Positions 1 through 10,900 of a DNA stretch of 64,000 nt are shown piece by piece. Each line of letters starts with the position of its first letter. Position 1 is the stretch's first letter. The position numbers and the translations under genes are program-made. A model generated the notes under the pieces. It searched no databases and was not told where the DNA came from. It saw only the letters and a list, made by a program, of their open reading frames with translations. The stretch comes from Nymphaea colorata. Lineage: Eukaryota; Streptophyta; Magnoliopsida; Nymphaeales; Nymphaeaceae. Where the stretch lies: contig NC_045138.2 of the NCBI RefSeq assembly GCF_008831285.2, positions 13,528,571 through 13,592,570 of the forward strand. Direction: 5' to 3'.

Positions 1-980
1 TTGAAAGTCATCTGTCGACCATAGATGCAGAAAGAAAGGTACCGGCTTGCAGATCTTCTAAGAATGATAACTGCAGGCAACAAAATTCGCAGACACATTC
101 GTGTGTTGTTCAACTTTTGATCAGCACAATGGAACCAGAAAAAGGGGAAAAAATGGTCATAGAAGAGAGATTACATAGCGGTTCTGATCCACGATGCACT
201 GTCGCAGTTGGCACTCGTTTTCCCAAAAATTTAGTTACTGGTCGTCGGATTCTACATAAACACATAGCAAAGCAAGAAACCACGTTAAAGATTATCTATC
301 TAAAAGTCATTTCCCCTCTTTTTTAAAACAAAGTACTGTCTATTGTTTTTTATGAGTTTGCCACCATAAATCATATTAAAAAAGTTCATCACATAATAAA
401 CTAAACCTCTTTTTTAAGTTCAGAAACTACTAGTCGTTTAGCGTCAATAGGGAAAGGACCAACTTGCTGAAAGACAGGATCGAACACACCTAAGAAGGGC
501 CCCTTGCAGACTCTTGATAGTGGTTTAATTTCTGTTGAAAGTTGGCAACTATGGTAATTGAAAGCCAAAGGTATTCTTTAAAAGATATGCAGCTCAACCA
601 ACTATTCTTCAGTTTATTAGCTCACCAACTGCGATTTGTTTGGGTACATGATGGCGGAGCAAACCAAAGTTTAATGTGTTATTATTTGCCTTAAAATCGT
701 CAGATCACCAATTCCAGCGTGATGTCACATTGAAGATCTAGCATATCAGATATGTTAATAATAAAAATGATTTTTTGCATGTATCTAAACGCAACCAAAG
801 TTCGGAACTTGGTTCACAAAGCGATCAACATGTTTTTGCTTTCTTGAATGTAGGTAACCAACCAAAAATGAAAATAGCTAGATGTATGTTTGGCAGGCAG
901 AATTTTGGAAGAAACACGAGGCAGTGACAGAATAATTCTAACAAATTTCCAAACTTCGTATGCACATTTTGAAGAGGCTA
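1..980. other. Intergenic sequence, nothing recognised
   Basis: No open reading frame here has a recognisable motif or a convincing chain of splice sites. The sequence is AT-rich, and I see no RNA gene and no transposon terminus. It may be the flank of a gene lying outside the window. Confidence 0.5.
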
Positions 981-1088
981 AGTTGAAGTTTTGTTTAGTA
1001 CCAAAATGAAGGCATGAGTTGAAATTTTGTTTAGTGCCAAAATGAAGGCATGAGTTGAAATTTTGTTTAGTACCAAAATGAAGGCATG
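981..1088. repeat. 36-bp tandem repeat, three units
   Basis: Three consecutive 36-bp units fill 981-1016, 1017-1052 and 1053-1088. Each runs from AGTTGA to AAGGCATG. They differ at only a few positions, for example GAAGTT versus GAAATT and TAGTACC versus TAGTGCC. Since 36 is a multiple of three, the repeat stays open in several frames and produces spurious minus-strand reading frames. I treat it as a noncoding minisatellite. Confidence 0.9.
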
Positions 1089-3139
1089 AAAACAAGGAGG
1101 CGGATAACAAGGAAAAGCAACCAAGGGCCACATGCCACATCCCATGAAGTGTACTTTGTAAAAGGAAGGTCCTTTTCTATTATGTGTAATTGCCAGATGT
1201 AAGTGCAAGCTTTTAGAAAATTAGAAAAAGCTTTCATGAAACTTGTTGCCGTGACAAAAGTTGTGGAGTTATTAAAATTGGATTAAGCTAGCTGTTTCCA
1301 AGAAATGGAGCGATTTAGTCCAATTGCTTGTGCATGTGAAAGACAGCTCAATGATCCATGTCTATAGAAAGACGTCATAAAAAAGAAAAGAAAGCGAAAA
1401 AAGAGAGAGATCCAAGGAGCTGATAAAAAAGAAACACCCTGCTACGGCGGAGAACTTGCAATTGCAAAGCATGCGGGCCTCCCTGCATCACATTCTGCAA
1501 GCGCCACTGCGAAGTTCGATTAACGGTGTCAGAGATGGGACTGGGCTTTCAGAAGCAATCGCGTCAGTTCCAGAGTCCCGTGGCTCATTTGAATGCTGCG
1601 ATGGTCTCTCAGAACTTGCCAGCAATAACTTTTGATCCCCTTCACGAAGCAGAAGCTGCTTTTCCTTCTGCAATCAACAATTTTCTCTCAGAAGCACTTT
1701 TCATTTTGATGAGGCATATATGGGCAACTTTGCATTGCCCTGCTGGAACAAACTGCAAAAACTCAGAGCAGAGGAGCCCATTCTAGAATTGCTGCGGCGA
1801 GTGTCGATCTTTTTTTTTTTGCTGAGAATGGGACAGCATTCCAGCACTAGGATCCACTGTTGTTTGCCAAATTGAGATGGACCACACCAAGGATAAGAAT
1901 ATCCTATATATATATATATATTAATGAAATTCAGAGAACTACAATATGACTGTAATTGCCGTAGGTATGCGGTCCAAATAGAATAACATGCTAGCAATGG
2001 AAATAAGGGAAAGAAATGCACAGAAGATCTTATGTGAAAAACTCTCATAAAGAAGCGAAAAGACCAGATATCAAACAAGGGAGGCAGCGCTTTCAAATTC
2101 TTTGAAGTCATGGTGCTCCCTCTCTCTCTCTGTCTCTCTTTCCCGTCTTTGAAGGTACCAATGAATAATGTAATTCTTAGCATGATGCATGTCCATACTA
2201 CGAAGTGAAACAACGCGAATTTCAATACCATCATCTCAAAGAAAGGAAGAGGGTAACATGAGCCCAGTCAGATGCTTGACGACATTTGATTACACCATTA
2301 AAATGGGGAATGACCAAGTCAATCACCTCCTGCGCTTAGTGTGACGCGACATAGGTCCCATACACCACATTTTTCTATATCTCGTGGCGGTTAAGTCAAT
2401 AAAACAAACAGTTTCTCCGCATCATTCACTTGAACGCCTGGTGTTTACGGCGTCAGGGTTCTTGTTTTTCTTTTGCCTGTTCTTTTGATCGGCGAGAGGG
2501 ACTTAGGAGGATTCCGAGCATGTTTTACGTTTCATGTACCTTCAGCATCACATGAAAACCCATGCACTTTGATGGTGGTAACGGGTAACCATGACACATG
2601 ATGATCGATTTTTGCATCTGCAAGTGACAGTCGACAATCTTAACTGCAACGATGTACGTATACCTCTATGATGATATTGATGGTGATACCTCCGCAGCAA
2701 CACCGTAGAAATTATGCTACCAATTTTTGCCCGCTTACAGTGAATGCGATCATCAGCGTGATACGATATGCATAACAACATATATTGCAAAATGAACCAC
2801 AGTCTGCTTTTAGCTCAAACAAGCTCTGATTGATTAGCAGCTTTCTCCTATGTGCGTTGATCCGGTGGAACAAACAATGGTGCAGTCGATGGCTGCTCTG
2901 TCCAAAAATGATATCAACAGTTGGAAACGTACCAATTCCGAGTTAATTTCTTAAGGCTGGCCGCTCTCTCGTTCATGATGTTGAGAAAGATGGCTAAAGC
3001 TGCCATAACCAGCTAATTTTTGCATCAGTAAGCAGGGGTAGGCAGGAGATCACTAAAAACCCCCTCTATTTCTTATGCATCTTTATTGTACTGGCCTGAA
3101 TATGCGTGATAGAAACTAGGGAGGTGAGCTAGGGAGGTG
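1089..3139. other. Intergenic sequence with simple repeats
   Basis: No gene is supported. Simple-sequence tracts are a short TA run near 1903-1921 and a CT-rich run near 2116-2145. The minus-strand frame at 1701-2234 crosses both tracts and shows no domain, so I do not call it a gene. Confidence 0.5.
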
Positions 3140-4128
3140 AGCTCTGTTAAAAAACATAAAGCAATAATAAAAAAAAACTTAGGGAATTAAGGTAGAGCAT
3201 ATTTTCTTTAAGGTCATCTGCAAGCCATCTTTGGGCGTTGATCTTCTTCTTTAAGCATCTGATACCATGTTGAAAAACATAAAGCAATAATAGAAAAAAA
3301 CTTAAGGAATTAACGTAGAGCATATTTTCTTTACCCACGAAAGGCCATAGGCCTTGACATTGACAAAGTATGTCAATCTTTTATATAGGCATTACAGATG
3401 AGATAACTCTTTATTTTAAGGAGCTGTTACAAGATATTCATTATCAACAAAACCGTTCCTTGATTTTTGTTATAACTGTTTCCATAATTCATCATCTTGA
3501 TTTTTGTCATGATCCTTTCCAAATGATCTTTACCATGATGTTGGCATCCTTATCATATGTGTGTGCCGTTAACCATCATTCTTTTCATCTTCCTTCAAAT
3601 TGGACGGTGTTTCACAAAGTTCAAATTTGTTATGGAGATTTTGTGGAGATGGATCATGCTCTGGCAGCAATTCAGAAATCTCAAGTTTGATTCTTGAAGA
3701 TTTTGTTCACAGGATCGAGTCCTCGCTTTGGTGAAGAATGCAGCGATCTCTTTGGTCATCTGCAAACCATCTTTGGGCGTTGATCTTCTTCTTTAAGCAT
3801 CCTGCTCTGATACCATGTTGAAAAATATAAAGCAATAATAGAAAAAAACTTAGGGAATTAACGTAGAGCATATTTTCTTTACCCACGGAAGGCCATCGGC
3901 CTTAACATTGACAAAGTATGTCAATCTCTTATATAGGCATTACAGATGAGATAACTCTTTATTTTAAGGAGCTGTTACAAGATATTCATTATCATCAAAA
4001 CCGTTTCTTGATTTTTGCTGTAACTGTTTTCATAATCCATCACCTTAATTTTTGCCATATCCTTTTCAAATGATCTTTACCATGATGTTGGCATCCTTAT
4101 GCCGTTAACCATCATTCTTTTCAAGCTC
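3140..4128 (-). mobile_element. Tandem TRIM retrotransposon with target-site duplication
   Basis: This is a terminal-repeat retrotransposon in miniature, in tandem form. Full LTRs lie at 3268-3587 (320 bp) and 3816-4123 (308 bp). Both begin TGTTGAAAAA and end TTTTCA. Between them is a 228-bp noncoding interior (3588-3815). On the minus strand the LTR at 3816-4123 is followed at once by TGGTATCAGAGCA, the standard primer-binding site for initiator Met tRNA. A purine run, GAAGGAAGA, directly precedes the LTR at 3268-3587 and fits a polypurine tract. To the left are a truncated third LTR (3145-3210) and a truncated interior ending in TCTGATACCA (3211-3267). The array is flanked by the direct repeat AGCTC (3140-3144 and 4124-4128), the 5-bp duplication expected of LTR integration. 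There is no coding capacity, so mobility would depend on enzymes from another element. Confidence 0.88.
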
Positions 4129-6505
4129 CTCCTGAAAATAATCATGCTTAACCCGTTGGAATGTACTTTCTTGACCTTAGATTGGTACATCTATAGCTTA
4201 TGAGAATCAAATTAATCTTGATCTTCAATGCGTACAGACATCGAATATCTATACGGACATTAATGCATATGCTTTTCCAAACGACAGGAAGGCTGTTCCT
4301 CAGCCCGGTCCGATGTGAAACCCACGTCTAATTACTGAGTTCAAATAAAGGTTAAAAAAACTGAGTCGGATCAATCTCTGAATAGCTTATTCACCCAAAT
4401 CATGGCTTGAAATGCATGTTCGGCTTCCGCAGGCTAGTTTGCATTCTTGCCCATTTTCCTTTGGTTCTCAATCAGAAAGAAGACACTGGCCGCCATTTGA
4501 TGGGGCACCTTCAGCTATAGGCCAAAATGGTTATCATGATATGTGACCCTTCATTACCAACAAAGTCGGGTCCTTCGGAAGTGCCTCCTCCCTTGAAAAC
4601 GACGAAACTCTTGATATATTGTTTTCATGCGAAGGAAACACGCAACAAACTTGTGATACCCTTCAGCTTGAATGCCTCATTCCATCAACCAAGGATGAGA
4701 GGCCATGTATGTTGAGAAATTGATGCTGGGCCCTGTTAGCTTATGTTTAGAAGACGAGATATTGAAGGGAAGTGGTATCTAATGCCAGCGACGAGGATGC
4801 TTTGGTTAGTCTATACAATGACTCACGGTACTGGGTAATGCTTTTGAATTTGTTTTTCCATGATGCTCAGTCCTGAAGTTAATGTGCTTGGCAAAATTGA
4901 GGACTGTATACCAATCTGATAAGGGGTGTGAAAGTAGTCGGCCATGACATGCACACTGAATGCGTTCCTTGCATTTCTAATCAAACCGAGAGCTCAATCG
5001 AGTATAGCTTCCAAGCGTTATACGCCATCTGAAACATTTAAAAAAGCCTGAGTCGCAAGTGTTTTTCCTTTTTCCTTTTTGATCGAGAGGAAACAGGTGT
5101 TTTTATTTTTCATATAATCCATCACTAAGGTGTAAATGTATTTTTTCCTTATATTGTTTGTTCACGAAAGCGACGACGTGACTTGATTTCTTCTCGTAAA
5201 AAGCATGTCTCTGCTTCATTTTGGTAAGATACGAGTGCGGAGTGCCTTCATTTCAGGGGTTTACGTTACTGGGGAGGCGGCCAAGTGTCTCTGCAATGAA
5301 AGAAATTTTAAAGAAATACCATGAGTAACCAATATTGCGGGTCAAGCCATGATCGCAATCCTGTGGTACGTATAAAAATTAGTTTAAGGATTTAAAAATG
5401 GACTTGAGGAAAAGCCTGATCATGAAACGTTTTGGTTGATGGCGCTAGCTTCAGATACTCATTGTAGAAGATTTGAGAAAGTATGCAATTATGAGCAACA
5501 AGACCGAGCTTATTGCTGTCGTGCTAACCGGAACGATCAGCTGTAGGTTTGCGACGACTCGGTTTTGCGGAGGGGTTCATCCTGGACCTTTCTCAAAAAC
5601 ATTGGACCGAAGTAAGTATTCTCGCTCGAAAGTAGTGCATCCTTCTTGTATGTGAAAATATAAGTAAAATAAGGAGTTTGTGATTTGGTCCTTCCATCCT
5701 TCTGGTGAGTTTGGATTAGGCAGATTTTTAACGGATTAGGCCAAGAGAGACATCCTTCTACTCAAAGGTTCTAAGCTGTGATCGACCGGCCTCTGGCTAA
5801 AAAACGTTTTATACTCCCAAGTTTCTTGAAGGAAATTCTGCGTGCAAGCGAAGAATACCGAACAGGAAGGGAATGAAAGGATGTACGCAGTAGTAAAAGA
5901 ATCCCCATAGTCATAATGAGCTTATACTCATGTGGAGTTTCAGGTTTTTGTCAATTTCAAATGCTGCTGAATTGAGCAATGTAGTCACCGTTGCTAGTAA
6001 GGGGTATCCTTGTGGGCTGTGAGTTTGCGTTCATGGTAGGATAATAAACCGCCTTTAGTCGTTTTACCATCCATATCTTGCGAGGAGGTTGCGTGTTTGT
6101 TCGGGCCAGTCAATGGAATGGCTCATACATTGAGTCTTGCAGAACAATACCAATTGTTTATTTACATGTTGATACCTGTTTTCTCATTTGCTTGCTGGTG
6201 CTCTTTGAAAATCTAAACTAATTTGAAGTAATAGTGACTCTCAGCCAGAAACTTGTAGCTCAGCCATTGGGCTGAGGCCCCTCACTACGTGACACAGACT
6301 CCCAATGGTTAAGTCACGTCACTTTGATCAATTCTACTCACGCTGTTCCAGACTGACCTTGTTTTTTCGCGATCAAGCTCAAGCAAGCCTGAAAACAAGA
6401 AAACTTTGGCAGAAAATATTCCGTGAGAACTCGTTCTTTGAGGCAAACATCTTGAGGGGATGCAAGACGCTTCCAAACTATCTCCTTTCGTGGAAAATTT
6501 TGGAT
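4129..6505. other. Intergenic sequence, nothing recognised
   Basis: Only short unsupported frames occur, the largest near 4527-4715 and 5473-5655. None has a domain, a plausible splice chain or a recognisable transposon end. I see no RNA gene. Confidence 0.45.
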
Positions 6506-6506
6506 G

Positions 6507-6939
6507 CGTTTGATGCACGGGGAAAAGAAAAACCATGAACTTTTTACCATGGAAAAATTTTCTTGGAATAGGGTGGAAGGGAATCTTTTTCCACCGATTC
6601 CAATTTTCGTTTGGTAGACCCAGAAAATATTTCTAGAAAAAACATTCAAATGTTTCGCAGACATGGAAAAAAATTTCCTGGATAAAATATTAAATCACCT
6701 CTTCCAAAAAAACGAACCATTAACACCCATAATAATAAACGAAGCAACTCAAAGCAACCAAACCATACTCTCTCTCTAGCTTCTGTGTTAAGTTCCATCA
6801 GCAGTAGCAGTAGCAGGACAGCCTTGAAATGTTCAACCAGATTCGAGGAAATTTTTTCATCGTTTGGTTAACGGAGAAAAAATTCCGTGATTTTGTGGAA
6901 AGAAGTTCGTCGCCGACTTTTTTCCGGGTGCATCAAATG
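6507..6939. mobile_element. MITE-like element with imperfect terminal inverted repeats
   Basis: The left end near 6508 reads GTTTGATGCACGGGGAAAA. The right end near 6920-6938 reads, in reverse complement, ATTTGATGCACCCGGAAAA. They differ only at the first base and at two bases within the CC/GG run. The interior of about 430 bp is AT-rich with repeated GGAAAAATTT-like words on both sides and no long open frame. That size and structure fit a nonautonomous DNA transposon. I could not identify a clean target-site duplication, so the superfamily is unassigned. Confidence 0.5.
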
Positions 6940-7953
6940 GGCCTTACGGCCTTATAGTTAAAATTGAACACGTTAAGATTCTGCCAGCAGCCTTGGCTCC
7001 CTCGACTGTGGAAGACAAGTAAGGGTGCACTTCGTTAATTTGGTTTTTGAATCGATGTTTTTCTGTTTTTGGCTGCAGAAAAAACGATGCTAATATGATT
7101 TCCTGTTCATTTTATTCACTCGAATCAGATCCATTTGCACCCTTTGGGGGATCTCTGGCATGAAGCCTAGTCAATAGGAACGACTAGCTCAAACGTAAGT
7201 ATATCCACTACATGTATCCAATTAATTCGCTACATGATAGTGTTTTCTCTAGCTCAAATATGGAAGCATATTTTACTCCCAAGTCGGTTTCTCCTGCATC
7301 TCTCGCCAGGATTTTACACCCACAAATGTAAAAAAGAAACTACGTGGGAGCAAACGAGGAAAGACATCGTATTCTGTACCTCAAAGAAGAGAGATGTTCA
7401 AAGAGATGTAACGCGACTTTCAATCAAATGCAGAAACAAATCTTACATTTGCTCACGATAGTCCGTATGAAACTCTTAAAATGGACGAAAATCTGATCAA
7501 AGATGGCAAATGAACCATTTTGTTAAACAATTAGCTTACCATGCACGCAGTCTGAGTCCATATGGCAAATGACCACCATCCAAAAATGAAATTAACAAAG
7601 AGGTGTTCCATGACTGCGCTCAAATTTCGATCAACTTTTCATCTACCAAGTCCATTTTCCAATTGAAACACATAGAGCAAATTTTGCGGTCGCATATTTT
7701 GGAAAACTCGGGGCATTATTTCTTTTATAAAATATTATTTTAGTTCCTTTTCACTGTTTAAAAAGAAGAAATTACATGGCTCTCAGATTCCAAAGCCAGC
7801 TCCCAGATATGCCAACTCATGTTACCTCATGCTTCATACAGCCGCCGCAGCCGCCAACGTGCTTTAAAAGGCCAATCCGTGGCAAAAGCAACCACCATTA
7901 ATGCCTCTGTTGCGGAGAGAGAGAGATAAGAGGGGGAGAGAAGGGAAGGAGCG
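6940..7953 (+). promoter_or_regulatory. Upstream region of the QLQ-repeat gene, with a possible TATA element and GA-rich leader
   Basis: The sequence before the ATG at 7954 contains a TATA-like TTTATAAAAT near 7726 and a GAGAGA-rich leader (about 7914-7953), a common composition for plant 5' untranslated regions. The rest holds no recognisable gene. Promoter assignment rests on position and composition only. Confidence 0.3.
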
Positions 7954-10900
7954 ATGGCTACAGGCAGTAACCAGATCTGGCCTGGTAAGGAATTCGTGTC
8001 GCAGCATCGTCTTTTTCTCTTTGTTGGTCTTCCTTGTTTTGCTTTTTCTTCTTCAGCTCTATACTCATGTAGTTTCTCCATGTTTTTGCTTTGAAGCGAA
8101 TGGAGGGTTCACATTGGCACAATGGCAACAGCTTCAGCTACAACAGAAGGTATTTAGGTATATCAGAGCGAGGCTTCGTGTGCCCGTGGACCTCATTGCC
8201 CGTCTGGGGTGCCAACACGGTGAACATAATTGCTGCTTTCAGAGCCATTGCTTTAGTGGTCAACGCTACCACCCTTGTGGTTAGTTCTTTTCCTCTTTAT
8301 CTTCATCACTTCCACATCACCCTCTTCATTTTCTCTGTTCTTCTTGAGGTGTTATCCTTGAATGTACTTAAATTTTATTGTTTTCAATTTTTGGGCCCAT
8401 GTACTTTAGTTGTTCGCATATTTAGAAGATCGTTCATTTCCATCTTTTGATATGCATTCGGGTTCCATCTTTTTGCTAATAACTTTCGCTTCCTTCTTTT
8501 TCTGTAATTTTCCATCAATACTTAATTTGCAGTGTCAGCCAACGGAAATGACATAATATTACTATATGCAAAGTTGCATAACTTTTCCCCAATAGATGAT
8601 GAACAGGAGTCAACGACTAAAATGTTCGAATCTTCTAGTTCTAAAGTCAGCTTTATTTAATTTGCATATTCGCACGTGTTTTCATTAAAAAATGTTGGAC
8701 TTTTCGTTTTGGAAAGGTAAACCTTTGGATTGGTTTCTAAAAAACTTTGCTGCTAATTAAGTTCGTTCACTTGTACTTGGCATTTAGTCATTTTTGAAGG
8801 TCAGTTATCTCATTTGATTCTCTGCCTAATCCAGTTTGCTCGATGGAGGCAAATAGTGCGTGAAACCACCAGTACTCCTATGACCAGATAAGCCAAGCTA
8901 GGAAAAAGTCTTATGATAAAATAAGAACATTATATCTTGAAATACATGTTCCTTGTAATACATATTTCAAGAATGTCATGTTCTTGTTTCAATAAACTGG
9001 TGTAATTATGTTCATCATTTGATTTTTGGATCTAAAAACAATATCCTAATACCATAGTGTTTCCAGGAATAAATACATGGTGTTTTTTAGATTCTGTACT
9101 CTAAGAACACAACGTTTTTGTCAAATACCCTCCCTTTTTGCCATGTGATAATCTTTATGTTTGCTAGGATGTATAAGTTACTTTTTGGATGAAAATGTTT
9201 CGCATGCCAGCTCCTAAAGTGGGTTAGAGTCATGAGGATTGATTTCTTAGTCATAAATACTTATTAATATTGCTATATTACGAAATGGATTTTTTTTTTT
9301 TAACCCAGTAGTAAATATCAATGTGTAATTTTGATTTTCCAGTCCTATGGTGCACTTGTGCCGTAATTCCAAAGGTAAGTGTACACAATTAAGTGAGGTT
9401 TGGGCTGCTCATTTCTATATCCATCATGGCCCAAACCTACCTAACTTTTTATTCGGTCTGCACCTAAAATTTAGACCAGGGCGGTTTAGAGTTTACCACG
9501 TCCTCGTTAAAGGTGGTACATGGAAGTAGCCATATGAACTATTCTATCCAAATTAAAATTATTAGAAACTTAAGTTAGCTGACATGACCGTATTCCACCA
9601 GGATAACAACTCGCCATCCCTCAGAAAATATCTAAACAACACTTTGTATTTTGTTGCTACCACAACAGAGATTCAAGGACATGTTTCTCGGATTACACCG
9701 AATGGAAGGAGGGGATCAAGGAGGTCAAAAAAAGTTGTGAGAGACCAGGCACACCGCCATGAAGGACCAAACAAAATGGCGGGCGATGAGGTAGGAGAAC
9801 CTTCACAACCCGTGGCACCAACCAATCTTCAATCGACGGATGCACCACTGCATGATTTATCCATGGAGGGCTCAGTTGACAGGGCTACATGTCGACCATC
9901 TTCTCCTAATACCCACTCTGATGAAAAGACAGAGAGCAATGACCTATCCATTTCCGAACCAGTAGATGGCACCAACAATAGAAGCACTCTACCTGCACCT
10001 TCTTCATGTACAAGCCAAAGTCCATCCTCCTTTCTTTTGGTCTTACCCTTACCAACAGAAACGCCAAAGGGCTTAGCACCATTTGAAACAGAGAATTCAG
10101 GCGTATACTCATCGGCTACTCAAAGTGATCACCTGTCAATTTTCCAATCAGTAGATAACATCAACAACGAAAGCAACATACCTGCGCTTTCTTTACCAAC
10201 AAGCCAAGGCCCAACCTCCTCTCCTTTGGTCTTATCGTTACCAATAGAAATCTCCAAGGGCTTAGCACCATTTGAAACTAAAAATGCAGACGTAGACTCG
10301 TCGGCCACCGAGAGTGATGACCTATCAATTCCCCAACCAGTAGATGACATCAACAGCAGAAGCTTCATACCCATGTCTTCTACAAGCTCAGGTCCATCCT
10401 CCCCTCCTTTGTTCTTAGCTTTAACAACAAAAACAAAAACCTCAGGGGTACCATTTGAAACCGAGAATGTAGGCACAGAATCATTGGCCACTGAGAGTTC
10501 TGACCTATCAATTCCCCAACCAGTAGATAGCATCAACAAAAGAAGCTCCACATCCTCGCCGCCTTTGCCAACTAGCTTAGGCCCTTCCTCTCCTTTGCAC
10601 TTCGCTTTACCAGCAAAAACGAAAATCTCTAGAGGCTTAGCACCATTTGAAATTGACAATGCAGGTGTGAACTCATTAGCCACCGAGAATGACAATCTAT
10701 CAATTATTCAACCACCAGAAGGCATCAACAACAGAAGCCTTATACCCACGCGTTCCTTGCCAACAAGCTCATGTCCATCCTCCTCTCCTTTAGTCTTAGC
10801 TTTACCAGCAAACACAAAAACCTCGAGGGGCTTAGCACCATTTGAAACTGAGAATGCAGGTGTAGACTCACCGACCACGGAGAGTGACGTCCTATCAATT

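Noticed and set aside
1701-2234. 177-aa minus-strand open frame
   Set aside because: It runs through TA, CT and poly-T simple repeats, has no domain and no supporting splice sites.
9906-10695. Minus-strand open frames of 68 and 188 aa over the repeat array
   Set aside because: They are shadows of the plus-strand repeats. They show the same periodicity and no independent start context, domain or splice partners.
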